Below, in pieces: positions 54,979 to 64,000 of a stretch of DNA of 64,000 nucleotides. Below the pieces are notes generated by a model. That model was given only the letters and a program-made list of their open reading frames with translations, searched no databases and was not told the origin of the DNA. The position numbers and the translations under genes are program-made. This DNA is from an uncultured Paenibacillaceae bacterium (GTDB lineage Bacteria > Bacillota > Bacilli > Paenibacillales > K13): positions 1-64,000 of the forward strand of contig CAJXLT010000001.1 of NCBI GenBank assembly GCA_913056365.1, given 5' to 3'. The first letter of the stretch is position 1, and each line of letters starts with the position of its first letter.

Positions 54979-56253
54979 GTGGAATTTCAGTTAAATGCTT
55001 TATGGGTTATGCTCGGCGCAATACTCGTCATTCTTATGCAAGGCGGATTCATCATGCTCGAGACAGGCTCGACGAGAATGAAGAATGCGGGTCATGTTGC
55101 CGGGAAGACGATCTTCACAATTGGATTAGGCGCGATCATTTATTGGATGATCGGTTGGGGGATCGCTTACGGTCCTGACGGCAACGCATTCATCGGGTTA
55201 GGCGACTTCTTCTACAATCCTTACAATAGTGGAGAAGATTTACCGAACTCCGTCTCATTCATATTCCAGTTCGCATTCGCAGCTATCTCGCTTTCCATTG
55301 CATGGGGCGGATTTGCAGAACGCGGCAAGCTTGCGGCTTATCTATTGTTCACACTAGTATTCGTCGCACTGATCTATCCGGTCGTATCGCATTGGATCTG
55401 GGGCGGAGGCTTCCTGGCTGAAGACGGCGCACAAGATTTCGCCGGATCTACAGTCGTTCACTTAACAGGTGCGATGGCAGCATTAGCGGCAACGATTCTA
55501 CTGAAGCCGCGGATCGGCAAGTTTAACAAGGATGGTTCTGCGAACAATATTCAAGGTCATAACCAAGTGTTTACAACGCTCGGTGTACTGATATTGTGGG
55601 TTGGTTGGTTCGGCTTCAACGGCGCTTCTACACTCGGTGTCGATGACACAGCATTCTTCGGCTATGTAGCGTTCACGACATTGCTTGCGACAGGTGCGGG
55701 TGCGATCGTATCGCTGCTGACAGTGTGGGCGTTGTCTGGCAAAGCGGATATCGGGACGATGTTGAACGGTACGCTTGCCGGTCTGGTAGCCATTACGGCG
55801 TCATGCGCATTCGTTGATCCGTGGGCTGCTGTCGTCATCGGTGCGATTGCCGGGGCGTTAGTCTATGCAAGCATGAAGTTTTTTGAGAAAATGAAAATAG
55901 ACGATCCGATCTATGCGCTTTCCGTTCATGGTGCTGTAGGTGTATGGGGAACATTGGCGAACGGGTTGTTCGCTACCGAGGAGCTTGCTGTCAATCAAGT
56001 GGGCGTAGGTCAAGCAGGCTTGTTCTATGGCGGCGGATGGGGACAGCTGTTAGTGCAGCTGGAAAGCGTCGTTATATGCGGTATCTTCGCTTTCGTCGTG
56101 TCGTTCGTAGCGTTGCTCATTATTAAAGCAGTGGTAGGTCTGAGGGTTACGGAAGAACAAGAAATTATGGGTCTTGATCTGAGTGAGCATGGCAGCTACG
56201 GTTATCCGGAGCACATGACCAATTCTGGCAAGACATCCGGGATTAGCAGCTAA
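54979..56253 (+). CDS. amtB: Ammonium transporter
   Basis: 424 aa from a GTG at 54979, eight bases after GAGGAG; a GTG at 54970 is possible. Eleven helices, with Amt segments MQGGFIMLETGSTRMKNAGH, AFAAISLSIAWGGFAER, VHLTGAMAAL and VHGAVGVWG carrying the pore histidines. Imports ammonium. No PII gene follows; a DUF294 gene does. Confidence 0.96.
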   Translation: MEFQLNALWVMLGAILVILMQGGFIMLETGSTRMKNAGHVAGKTIFTIGLGAIIYWMIGWGIAYGPDGNAFIGLGDFFYNPYNSGEDLPNSVSFIFQFAFAAISLSIAWGGFAERGKLAAYLLFTLVFVALIYPVVSHWIWGGGFLAEDGAQDFAGSTVVHLTGAMAALAATILLKPRIGKFNKDGSANNIQGHNQVFTTLGVLILWVGWFGFNGASTLGVDDTAFFGYVAFTTLLATGAGAIVSLLTVWALSGKADIGTMLNGTLAGLVAITASCAFVDPWAAVVIGAIAGALVYASMKFFEKMKIDDPIYALSVHGAVGVWGTLANGLFATEELAVNQVGVGQAGLFYGGGWGQLLVQLESVVICGIFAFVVSFVALLIIKAVVGLRVTEEQEIMGLDLSEHGSYGYPEHMTNSGKTSGISS

Positions 56254-56373
56254 GGAAGCTGATCGAGACAATAGAAGCGCAACAATAGGAAGGCGGCGTG
56301 GCGGAGTACATCTGTCCGCCGTTCTTTGTATACGAGAATATCGCGTGGAGGTTGATGGACGGAGGGAAGACAT

Positions 56374-57441
56374 GTGAGCGTGATAGATGTGAAGTATTGG
56401 GAGAGTGCCGTGCGTGATGCAAGCTCACCTCAGTTATTAAGACAAGCGCGGGAGCAATTTCATGACGCTGCTAATTGTGGACAGACAGGTGATGCTGTGC
56501 TGGAAGCTGTTGTGTCGGTGAATCGCATTCATGATGCGATCATTAAGCGTTGTCTGCACTGGAGCGAGCAACAGATGGAGCGGGAAGGATGGGGAAGCCC
56601 GCCATCAGCGTATGAATTTGTACTTCTGGGAAGTGCTGGGCGAAGGGAACAAACATTGTGGAGCGATCAGGACAATGGGATCGTGTATCCACCACCGTCA
56701 GCTGCAGAGGCAGAGCATTGCGAGAAGTATTATCTTCGTCTTGGTTCGGTCATTGTAGATACACTGAACGCAGTCGGCTATCCGCCGTGTGAAGGGAATG
56801 TGCTTGCTCGCGAGCCGCTATGGTGCAAGCCGGTGAATCAATGGCTGGAACTGCTCAATCAATGGGCTGGAGACCCGACTTGGGAGCATGTTCGTTATAT
56901 GCTGATTGTAGCTGATTTGCGATCTTTGACCGGGAGCGGTGCGCTGACTGCTTGTTTGAAGGAGAAGCTGTTTCAATGTGTGAATCATGATCAAGAGCTG
57001 CCTGGCCGAATGCTGTACAATGCGTTGCGGCATAAGGTGTTGCTCAACATCTTCGGTGGCTTCGTGAAGGAAAGCTATGGCGAAGCGGCTGGGAGTATTG
57101 ATATCAAATACGGTGCGTATATCCCGCTAGTGAATGGTATTCGGCTGCTCTCGATAACGGCAGGTCTGATGGAGCCTTCAACGATGGGGCGAATCTCGCA
57201 TCTAACTGAACAAGGATTGCTACCAGATCCGATGGGTGCATCCCTGACCGCAGCTTTTCAAACTGTGCTCGACCTTCGCAGCCGTTCCCAGTATAAGATG
57301 GTAGACGATGCGTATGAAGGAACGGGGATGGTTGAATTTGGCCAACTGACCAAAGAAGATAAGGAAGCCTTGAAACAGGCGTTGAAGACGGGAGATGCGC
57401 TGCAGAAGTATTTGCGCAAACAAATAAGCGCCTCTCGGTAA
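56374..57441 (+). CDS. DUF294 nucleotidyltransferase-like protein
   Basis: 355 aa, GTG start after GGAGGG. N-terminal helical region, then the GlnD-like nucleotidyltransferase motif GSAGRREQ---SDQDNGI (about residues 92-110) with G-S and D-x-D residues, then a DUF294 C-terminal substrate domain. No CBS or cyclic-nucleotide domain. Similar to GlnD and GlnE in fold only. Its place after amtB suggests a nitrogen-signalling role, which is inferred. Confidence 0.82.
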   Translation: MSVIDVKYWESAVRDASSPQLLRQAREQFHDAANCGQTGDAVLEAVVSVNRIHDAIIKRCLHWSEQQMEREGWGSPPSAYEFVLLGSAGRREQTLWSDQDNGIVYPPPSAAEAEHCEKYYLRLGSVIVDTLNAVGYPPCEGNVLAREPLWCKPVNQWLELLNQWAGDPTWEHVRYMLIVADLRSLTGSGALTACLKEKLFQCVNHDQELPGRMLYNALRHKVLLNIFGGFVKESYGEAAGSIDIKYGAYIPLVNGIRLLSITAGLMEPSTMGRISHLTEQGLLPDPMGASLTAAFQTVLDLRSRSQYKMVDDAYEGTGMVEFGQLTKEDKEALKQALKTGDALQKYLRKQISASR

Positions 57442-57456
57442 AGCGGAGGGAGTAGG

Positions 57457-58191
57457 ATGGACGAGAGAAGAAAACAACAAAGCTTGTGGAGACTATACAA
57501 GATGGGGGGCTTTGCCCCAGCAGTCGCTTCTGCATTCGGTGCCCAGAACGCCCAGCAGATGGCTTTCATCCGTTCGGTGATGAAGCAGAAGCGCAATGAG
57601 CCGAAGTTTGATTCGCCGCTTCAAGATCTCCCTGTCGTAGTGTTTGACTTAGAGACTACTGGTTTTCAGCATGCAGGGGGGGATGAAATTCTGTCGATTG
57701 GCGCTGTGAAAGCAACGGGGAAGGAGATTCATGAGGCGGAAACGTTCTATAGCCTCGTTAATCCGAATCGATCGATTCCTGCGGATATTCAGCAGCTTAC
57801 AGGGATAACAGATGAAGAAGCGGCGCAAGCGCCAGACTTGATTGATACGCTCCAGAAGTTTATGGGTTATGTGGAACGCCGTATATTGATCGCGCATGGG
57901 ACCGGTCACGATAAGCAGTTCTTGAATGCGGCCTTGTGGCGAACGTCGCGGACTACGCTGACACATCGGGTGCTCGACACGCTGATGGTTGCGAAGTGGC
58001 TTAACCCGAATCTTCCGAGCTATGGACTCGATGAACTGCTTGAATTGTATCGTATTCCAGTTACGACGCGGCACCACGCTCTAGAGGATTCGTTGATGAC
58101 GGCGAAGCTGTGGCAATGCTTTCTTGAGGAGATGAGCAGACGTCAGGTGACGACATTAGGCGATTTATATGCACACTTGAGCAGATATTAG
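57457..58191 (+). CDS. DnaQ-like 3'-5' exonuclease
   Basis: 244 aa. DEDDh exonuclease with FDLETTG (Exo I), ILIAHGTGHDKQFL (Exo II) and HHALEDSLMTAKLW (Exo III). Sixteen bases after the DUF294 gene, after GGAGGG. DUF294-exonuclease pairs occur in other bacteria, so this is a functional pair of unknown target. Confidence 0.88.
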   Translation: MDERRKQQSLWRLYKMGGFAPAVASAFGAQNAQQMAFIRSVMKQKRNEPKFDSPLQDLPVVVFDLETTGFQHAGGDEILSIGAVKATGKEIHEAETFYSLVNPNRSIPADIQQLTGITDEEAAQAPDLIDTLQKFMGYVERRILIAHGTGHDKQFLNAALWRTSRTTLTHRVLDTLMVAKWLNPNLPSYGLDELLELYRIPVTTRHHALEDSLMTAKLWQCFLEEMSRRQVTTLGDLYAHLSRY

Positions 58192-58197
58192 CTACGT

Positions 58198-58620
58198 CTA
58201 TGTATCGATGACGTAGGGAGATGGCTGGAATTGAACAGAAGCTTCGCCTGCAGAGGTGAAGCTTCTTTCTATTCGGAAGCAGGACAGCTTCGGCTGATGC
58301 GGGTGGCGGAAGGATGCGATCCAATAGCTTGGCAGATCGGGCCAATACAGCTGACGGTCTGTATCGGATGGAAGTGCGGCACTATGCGGATGGCTATGCA
58401 GCAGTCCAAGGATCGGTGCGACATCCTTCGCGTAGATCAAGCGAATCCACTCTTCTGGGTCCACAGTGAAGCTGTAACGGGGCTGATGCGACACATTTCG
58501 CAACGGTTGGAAGTCGTCGATCACTTCGTGTCGCCCCAGGAATACTCCGCATCCTTCATGCGGCATTGCAGCAGCGCAGTGAGACATAGCCAACTCATAG
58601 GCGTGTGTAGTTATGCGCAC
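58198..58620 (-). CDS. JAMM/MPN-domain metallopeptidase (M67)
   Basis: 140 aa from the GTG at 58620 after AAGGAGGC; the longer frame to 58686 would run through a tataat promoter. Conserved Glu in HEGCGVFLG and the zinc motif LHSHPHSAALPSDTD. Such bacterial proteins cleave peptide or isopeptide bonds, often beside ThiS/MoaD systems; none is adjacent. Confidence 0.88.
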   Translation of the reverse strand: MRITTHAYELAMSHCAAAMPHEGCGVFLGRHEVIDDFQPLRNVSHQPRYSFTVDPEEWIRLIYAKDVAPILGLLHSHPHSAALPSDTDRQLYWPDLPSYWIASFRHPHQPKLSCFRIERSFTSAGEASVQFQPSPYVIDT

Positions 58621-58682
58621 GTAAGCTTGCCTCCTTCGATAATGAGTTCTAAACTCATTATACGGGAGTGTTGGAAGCTTCA

Positions 58683-59996
58683 TCAAGACGATGCTTCTTG
58701 CAAATGCTTGTCTGGTTTGATTAAGAAGAACACAAGACCTAACGTGAGCAGTGACAATGCCGCTACCATAATGAATACGTACCGGTCATTAATGCCCATG
58801 AGCCATCCGAACAGAGGCGGTCCGAAGGCAACGCCAATAAAGCGAAGGCTGCTGTACAGCGACGTAATCATGCCGCGCTCCTGCTTGGATACCGAACCGG
58901 TTATCATCGTGTTCAAGCATGGAAGGAGCAGACCAGTACCGATGCTGCTCAACGTCAGCAGTCCGATGAATACATAGATGTTCTCTCGAAAAAAAATGGT
59001 TAGTGTAAGTGCCGCTGTCGCAATAGCCAATCCGATGTTCATCAGCCAGCGCATGAGCAAACCGTTCTTCTTGATGACGCTGCCCGTTATATAGGAAGTG
59101 GTAACCATTCCCATTAAGGGGATAGCCAATACTAGTCCTTTCATAACACCATCGATCTTGTACGGGTCTTTCTCCAGAATGTCTGAGAGATAGAACAAAA
59201 CACCGAACAGAATGAACAAGGCAAGAGATCCTGCGAAGAAGGCGGTAATGAGCCATCGACCCTTCTGCTTCAGAATGTGTCCGATATCCTTCAAATATTT
59301 ATGCAATCCAGGAGCTTTCTTCTTGCGGTCAGGCTCCTTGATGAGCAAGAGGACAGCGACTAGGGATAACGCGCAAAATGCGGGAAAAGCGAAAAAAGCC
59401 GCGTACCAAAATAGCAGAGCAAGCAGCGAGCCGATGATGGGACTCAGCACCTTGCCGCTTCCATTGGACGCTTCAATCAAGCCGAGCGCTTGGCTTTCCG
59501 TACCGCCCTTGTACATATCGCCTACAAGTGCCATCGCTATCGGCGCTGTTCCTGCGGCGCCTAAGCCTTGGATGGCTCTCGCGGCAATGATAACCGGATA
59601 AGATTCCCACACAGCGCCGAATCCAGCGAGTATACCGGCAGCGCCGTATACGACCAGTGATGGAATAATAACGGCCTTGCGGGAATATCGGTCTGATAAG
59701 TAGCCAACAATCGGAATGAAGATGCCGGCTGTAATAGAGAACAGCGTAATCGTGAGGCTCGTCTGAAATTGGGTAATATCAAGCGCCCGCTTCATATCCG
59801 GCAGAACCGGTATCAGCATAGAGTTGCCTAAGACGAGAACGAGCGGAATCGAAGCTAGCGCAGCATATTCCCATCCCTTTCCTTTGCCGGATTTGTTCTT
59901 GCTGCCACTGCCCTTGGATTTCGACGGGCGCTCCATGGATAAGTCGCTTTCGAATGAAATAGGCAGAACCGCTCGTCGCTGCTTCGTCTTTCCCAT
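58683..59996 (-). CDS. MFS drug/metabolite exporter
   Basis: 437 aa from MGKTKQRRAVL (59996) after GGGAGCGGG. A Lys/Ser-rich cytosolic N-terminus of about 50 residues precedes 12 helices; GYLSDRYSRKAVIIPSL is the loop 2-3 motif and RAIQGLGAAGTAPIA the drug-proton antiporter-like motif. The frame open to 60200 overlaps the divergent gene and is not used. Substrate unknown. Confidence 0.85.
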   Translation of the reverse strand: MGKTKQRRAVLPISFESDLSMERPSKSKGSGSKNKSGKGKGWEYAALASIPLVLVLGNSMLIPVLPDMKRALDITQFQTSLTITLFSITAGIFIPIVGYLSDRYSRKAVIIPSLVVYGAAGILAGFGAVWESYPVIIAARAIQGLGAAGTAPIAMALVGDMYKGGTESQALGLIEASNGSGKVLSPIIGSLLALLFWYAAFFAFPAFCALSLVAVLLLIKEPDRKKKAPGLHKYLKDIGHILKQKGRWLITAFFAGSLALFILFGVLFYLSDILEKDPYKIDGVMKGLVLAIPLMGMVTTSYITGSVIKKNGLLMRWLMNIGLAIATAALTLTIFFRENIYVFIGLLTLSSIGTGLLLPCLNTMITGSVSKQERGMITSLYSSLRFIGVAFGPPLFGWLMGINDRYVFIMVAALSLLTLGLVFFLIKPDKHLQEASS

Positions 59997-60132
59997 ATCG
60001 ATACCCGCTCCCTTTCTTCGGTAAAATGTACGTATATCTTTCCCTCGCAAAGCTGATGCATTCTTTTTGAGAAATGGGAATAAATAAGGTATGATGGAAT
60101 GACAGGTATGTAAGGCTTGAAGGAGGATTCGC

Positions 60133-60660
60133 GTGAGAAATTTGGCTGTGATGGTTGTCATGGTAGTATTGATCGGTGTTGCCTTGTACCAGAATGTCAT
60201 CTCCGAAAGTGCCGCACTTCCTACAGAGGAAGCGCCGAAGGAGAAGTTTCTTGCTCCTGGTTTCTCGGCTGAGACTATGTCGGGTGAGACGGTACAGATT
60301 GGGGGAGCACGGGAGAAGGCACTGTTGTTGAATTTTTGGGCTGCATGGTGCGGACCTTGTCATACGGAGGCTCCTGATTTAGCAGCCTTTGCAGACAAAT
60401 ATAAGGACGAGTTAGAGATTGTAGCGGTGAATGTGACGAACATTGATGATTTGGACAATGCGAAGGACTTCGTGAAGGAATATGGATTCGAGTTTCCGAT
60501 TCCGCTGGACCCCGAGGGAGAGATTCAGGAGCTTTATAATGTATACAGCTATCCGACGACATTCCTCGTGAATCGGGACGGCGTCATTCGCCACGTCGTG
60601 CTCGGTATCCGGCCTCCAAGTGAATTGGAGCGGATGATTAAGGATACGATAAAAGGATAG
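60133..60660 (+). CDS. ResA/TlpA-like membrane-anchored thioredoxin
   Basis: 175 aa, GTG start after GAAGGAGG. One N-terminal helix (about residues 4-22), then a thioredoxin domain with WCGPC (Cys73, Cys76) and the cis-Pro segment YSYPTTFLV. Acts outside the membrane to reduce disulfides, for example in cytochrome c maturation or sporulation. Confidence 0.9.
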   Translation: MRNLAVMVVMVVLIGVALYQNVISESAALPTEEAPKEKFLAPGFSAETMSGETVQIGGAREKALLLNFWAAWCGPCHTEAPDLAAFADKYKDELEIVAVNVTNIDDLDNAKDFVKEYGFEFPIPLDPEGEIQELYNVYSYPTTFLVNRDGVIRHVVLGIRPPSELERMIKDTIKG

Positions 60661-60813
60661 GTTGCTGAAGTAGCGTGTGTGGCGTCATGCTATTGAGACT
60701 TGCCGAAACGGTTCATTCGCGAATGGCATGAGCCTGCCTATTGAGCTGGAACGGACACTTGACAAGCGCCAAGCCGGGGCTTCGAAATCAGCTTGTTGAA
60801 ATTGACTCAAATA

Positions 60814-60928
60814 TGCAGGCTTTTCTCCCCAAACCTGCCTTGAAGTTGTGAATGCCTGCGGATATACATCCTTTTGAAACTCAGAACGTTTGAATTAGCG
60901 ATTTTCCGAATGCAATGATGCAGAATCG
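60814..60928. repeat. Dispersed intergenic repeat, copy B
   Basis: Similar to 38196-38312 over its whole length, with the same gcaggc...gcctgc stem and gatatacatccttttg core. No gene is seen in 60661-61228; this repeat and the next hairpin are its only features. Confidence 0.75.
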
Positions 60929-61084
60929 CAGGAATTTCGGAGAAACATCTGTTCTGTATGTTCTAAGCCTGCACATTTGCAGTAATCCCCATTTTATTTC
61001 ACGAACTAGTGGTTTTTCGTATAAGCAAGCATTAATCTCATCGACAAAATCATTCGTTCAGATCGTTGTAAGCAAAATAAAACC

Positions 61085-61132
61085 AAAGAAGCTGCTTCCA
61101 AAGTCAAAAAAGACTTCGAAGCAGCTTCTTGT
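61085..61132. terminator. Bidirectional terminator after cimA
   Basis: aagaagctgcttc (61087-61099) pairs with gaagcagcttctt (61118-61130), with an inner agtc/gact pair. It can end cimA transcripts from the right and any from the left. Confidence 0.75.
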
Positions 61133-61228
61133 TTATTACGGAGAGAATCCTATCCGGTATGGTTTGTTCGGGCCCCGCGAAAGTAATCGGAATCCCCCTC
61201 GGAGCGAAACTTCACTTTCGTTGGTATA

Positions 61229-62848
61229 CTAGTGGTTCACTAAGCCGATTCGTTCCCGTTGCTCATCCTTGGCTGATTCGACGCGGTGCTTGCCGATCAA
61301 GGAGTAGCGAATGCTGTCAACGAGCGCCTGCCAGCTTGCTTCAATGACGTTCGTTGAGACGCCGACAGTGCTCCAGGTGTTCTGGAAATCTGTTGATTCT
61401 ACAAGGACACGGACTTTGGCGGCTGTAGCGTCTGTCTCGTCGAGCACACGCACTTTGTAGTCTGACAAGTGCATGTCTTGGATGTCGGGATAATATTGCA
61501 GCAACGCTTTGCGGAGCGCGTTGTCGAGCGCATTGACAGGACCGTTGCCTTCGGCTGCCATATAGACTTCTTCGTCATGTACCTTAAGCTTAACGATGGC
61601 TTCGGATACGACGGGTTGATCAGCTGATTTCGCGACGAGCAGCTTGAACGATTCCACTTCGAATATAGGCTCGACCTGACCGGATGCTTGCCGCAGCAGC
61701 AGCTCCAATGAAGCGTCAGCGCCTTCGAACTGATACCCTTGATGCTCGAGGTTCTTGATCTCCTGAATGATCTTCTTCGTTGCGGCATTGTTCGCATCGA
61801 AATCAATACCGAGCTCTTGTGCCTTGAACACGAGATTGCTTTGACCGGCAAGCTCTGAGACGAGCACACGTTGCTTATTGCCGACCAGCTCCGGTGTAAT
61901 ATGCTCATACGTCTTGGCATGGCGCAATATAGCAGACACATGGATGCCGCCCTTGTGGGCGAAGGCTGCCGATCCGACGAATGGCTGATTGACAGGCATG
62001 TTCACATTAGCCAGCTCATTGACATAACGGGCTACATTCGTCAACGAAGCGAGCTGCTCCTCAGAGACACACGTGTAATCCAGCTTAAGCTGGAGATTCG
62101 GAATAACCGAACACAGGTTGGCATTGCCGCATCTTTCGCCGAATCCATTAATCGTGCCCTGCACTTGTCGAGCACCGGCTTGTACGGCAGCAATGCTGTT
62201 AGCTACGCCGAGCTCGCAGTCATTGTGCGCGTGGATGCCGATCTGCACCTTCACGCGAGATTTGACTTCCTTCACGATCTCCGTAATTTCATGTGGCAAA
62301 GTACCGCCGTTCGTATCACACAGAATAATCCAGTTCGCTCCAGCTTCCTCTGCTTTCTGTATCGTGGACAGCGCGTAGTCTGGATTGTGCTTGTATCCGT
62401 CGAAGAAGTGCTCGCCATCGTAGATGACCTCGAGTCCGTTGTCCTTCAGATAGCGGACAGAATCGAAGATCATGGCGAGATTTTCTTCCAGTGTCGTCTG
62501 CAAGGCCTTATCAACATGGAAATCCCAAGACTTGCCGAAGATGGTGGCGCACGAGACTCCGGCATCGAGAATGGCCTTCAAGTTGGCATCCTGTTCAGGC
62601 GGGGTGAACTTGCGCCTAGTACTGCCGAACGCAGTAATAGTGGCGTGCTTCAGCTTCAATTCCTTCACACGGTGGAAGAACTCGATGTCCTTGTTGTTGC
62701 TGCCTGGCCATCCGCCTTCAATATAATGGACACCCATTTCGTCTAATCTGAGGGTGATTTTCAGTTTGTCCTCAACCGACAGGCTGATTCCTTCTCCTTG
62801 CGTACCGTCGCGCAAAGTAGTATCGAATATAGTAACTGCCTTGCTCAT
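61229..62848 (-). CDS. cimA: (R)-citramalate synthase
   Basis: 539 aa from the ATG at 62848 after GAAGGAGG; the frame is open to 62884. DRE-TIM barrel with FDTTLRDGTQGEG, the metal site HAHNDCELGVAN and GFGERCGNANL, then a C-terminal LeuA-type regulatory domain. Condenses pyruvate and acetyl-CoA to citramalate for isoleucine synthesis. GTQGEG and WDFHV segments favour CimA over LeuA. A palindrome aacatggtgcatgtt lies just upstream (62880-62894). Confidence 0.92.
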   Translation of the reverse strand: MSKAVTIFDTTLRDGTQGEGISLSVEDKLKITLRLDEMGVHYIEGGWPGSNNKDIEFFHRVKELKLKHATITAFGSTRRKFTPPEQDANLKAILDAGVSCATIFGKSWDFHVDKALQTTLEENLAMIFDSVRYLKDNGLEVIYDGEHFFDGYKHNPDYALSTIQKAEEAGANWIILCDTNGGTLPHEITEIVKEVKSRVKVQIGIHAHNDCELGVANSIAAVQAGARQVQGTINGFGERCGNANLCSVIPNLQLKLDYTCVSEEQLASLTNVARYVNELANVNMPVNQPFVGSAAFAHKGGIHVSAILRHAKTYEHITPELVGNKQRVLVSELAGQSNLVFKAQELGIDFDANNAATKKIIQEIKNLEHQGYQFEGADASLELLLRQASGQVEPIFEVESFKLLVAKSADQPVVSEAIVKLKVHDEEVYMAAEGNGPVNALDNALRKALLQYYPDIQDMHLSDYKVRVLDETDATAAKVRVLVESTDFQNTWSTVGVSTNVIEASWQALVDSIRYSLIGKHRVESAKDEQRERIGLVNH

Positions 62849-63106
62849 AGTGCCCTCCTTCAATGTCATCGGAAATCGGAACATGGTGCATGTTAATTTC
62901 TAATTATAGCATGATTTCTGCGTGCGTGGACAATGAATGCTGTTTTTTTCTTGCGAAAAATGGGCTCATGACGGAGTCTGTTATAAAATGGATATCACAT
63001 CGAAGTGTGAAGTACTATGCGAAGGTTAGGTTGACCTTCCACTTGAGCGGAGCTATGATCAATCGTAGGGGAAGGATCGGACAGAAAGGTTGGTGAGAAG
63101 CGGTAT

Positions 63107-64000
63107 ATGAAGGAAGTGAATGCTTATTATCCTGTTAATGGACGGATTGTTCTTCATATTGATATGAACGCCTTTTACTGTTCGGTTCATGAAGCGGAGG
63201 AACCAGAAACCTATAAAGGCAAGCCAAGTGCTGTCGCCGGCAGTGTCGAGCAGCGGCGCGGCATTCTTGTTACAGCTTCCTATGCAGCCAGAGCGAGCGG
63301 AATTCGGACTGGCATGCAAGTAAGAGAAGCGCTGAAGCTCTGTCCAGAGCTGCTGCTCATCCAACCTGACTTCGCGTTATATCGAGAATATTCCAGGCGA
63401 TTTATTCGGATCGTCGAAAGCTACACCCCGCTCGTGCAAGTGATGTCGATCGACGAATGCTATGCTGATATTACCGGCTCGAAGCAGTTCGGCACACCGA
63501 TCGATATCGCCAAGATGATGCAGCGCCGTATTATGGAAGAGCTGTCCTTGCCGTGCTCAATCGGACTCGCTCCGAATAAGCTGCTGGCGAAGGTAGCCTC
63601 GGACATGCTTAAGCCGAACGGCTTGACAGTGCTTCGCAGGCGGGACGTTCCCCGTATGCTGTGGGACAAGCCGTGCGGGTACATGTACGGGATTGGCAGC
63701 AAAACCGCAGCCAAGCTGAACAAGCTTGGCATCCATACGCTCGGTCAGCTGGCTAAGGCGGACGAACGATTGCTCAGCGATCGCTTCGGAATTATGGGCG
63801 CTGCATTGATTCGAGCGGCGAACGGTATGGACGATTCGCCTGTGAATCCGGCGCGCGAGCCGAGCAAATCGATCGGTCATACTACGACGCTTCCTGCGAA
63901 TATCTCATCCTTCGAGGAATCGAGCCGCATATTCTTGAATATCGCGGATCAAGTGTGCCGCAGACTGCGTAAGCAAGAGATGGTTGCCAGTACGATTCAA
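63107..64000 (+). CDS. dinB: DNA polymerase IV (Y-family), cut by the window end
   Basis: 298 codons read to the right edge without a stop. Y-family motifs: HIDMNAFYCSVHEAEEP, VTASYAARASGIRTGM, the catalytic SIDECYADIT and SIGLAPNKLLAKVASDMLK, then the helix-hairpin-helix GYMYGIGSKTAAKLNKLGI. Translesion polymerase; Tyr in FYCS is the steric gate neighbourhood. ATG at 63107 after a weak GGTTGGTGAG site. No clear LexA/DinR box is seen in the preceding 250 bases. Confidence 0.95.
   Translation, partial: MKEVNAYYPVNGRIVLHIDMNAFYCSVHEAEEPETYKGKPSAVAGSVEQRRGILVTASYAARASGIRTGMQVREALKLCPELLLIQPDFALYREYSRRFIRIVESYTPLVQVMSIDECYADITGSKQFGTPIDIAKMMQRRIMEELSLPCSIGLAPNKLLAKVASDMLKPNGLTVLRRRDVPRMLWDKPCGYMYGIGSKTAAKLNKLGIHTLGQLAKADERLLSDRFGIMGAALIRAANGMDDSPVNPAREPSKSIGHTTTLPANISSFEESSRIFLNIADQVCRRLRKQEMVASTIQ

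Noticed and set aside
59997-60200. N-terminal extension of the MFS protein
   Set aside because: Overlaps the divergent ResA-like gene; the ATG at 59996 has a ribosome site and gives a normal MFS N-terminus.
62849-63106. LexA/DinR box before dinB
   Set aside because: No gaac-4-gttc arrangement found; the aacat...atgtt palindrome at 62880-62894 has the wrong spacing and lies nearer to cimA.

Overview
The window looks like a chromosomal segment of a spore-forming Bacillota, most likely Paenibacillus or a close relative. Support comes from a CotF-type spore coat protein, a YtpB-type terpene synthase, GlnR/TnrA-type and Fur-type boxes, strong GGAGG ribosome sites, frequent TTG/GTG starts and many U-tailed hairpin terminators. 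The species is inferred from gene content only. The window opens inside an octamer repeat array and closes inside dinB, which is cut by the right edge.

Layout. 1-1.0 kb: an 8-bp tandem array, a conserved leader and a DUF559 nuclease-like gene. 1.06-5.4 kb (minus): glycine-cleavage operon gcvT-gcvPA-gcvPB behind a tandem glycine riboswitch with its own terminator and promoter. 5.6-17.4 kb: spore coat, alpha-galactosidase, KDPG aldolase, CapA-like, two small unknown paralogues, GAF/HD-GYP, DUF92, M42 peptidase, guanylate-kinase-like, UppP and LapA-like genes. 17.5-26.1 kb: a six-gene, Fur-boxed operon for a citrate-based NIS siderophore that resembles a rearranged staphyloferrin B locus, with an added flavin monooxygenase. 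26.1-26.9 kb: repeats plus a decayed fragment of the siderophore exporter. 26.9-37.9 kb: an AT-rich orphan membrane protein, PepF, two transporters, a hypothetical-ytpB-pfkA operon and ferritin. 37.9-39.1 kb: a repeat island holding a second octamer array and leader whose DUF559 gene has been lost. 39.1-44.3 kb: DUF4015 protein, a second repeat island, CshA-type helicase, YesL-type membrane protein. 44.3-49.8 kb: an unassigned structured RNA candidate, then a ROK regulator-galK-galE-galT operon. 50-64 kb: PrcB/Gmad2 surface protein, Tpx, rhomboid, GltC-like regulator, YugP-like protease, a nitrogen-regulated amtB-DUF294-exonuclease operon, JAMM protease, MFS transporter, ResA-like protein, citramalate synthase and DNA polymerase IV.

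How the genes work together. Alpha-galactosidase (6.5 kb) releases galactose that the Leloir operon (44.8-49.8 kb) can convert to glucose phosphates. The siderophore operon and ferritin cover iron acquisition and storage. The amtB operon is a nitrogen module in which a DUF294 nucleotidyltransferase and an exonuclease sit where a PII gene might be expected.

Most notable for follow-up: (1) the octamer array-leader-DUF559 locus and its gutted second copy; (2) the siderophore operon, which lacks diaminopropionate genes but carries an LLM monooxygenase; (3) the promoter-to-terminator RNA candidate upstream of the gal operon; (4) paired GlnR-type boxes flanking the amtB promoter; (5) several undescribed intergenic repeat families.
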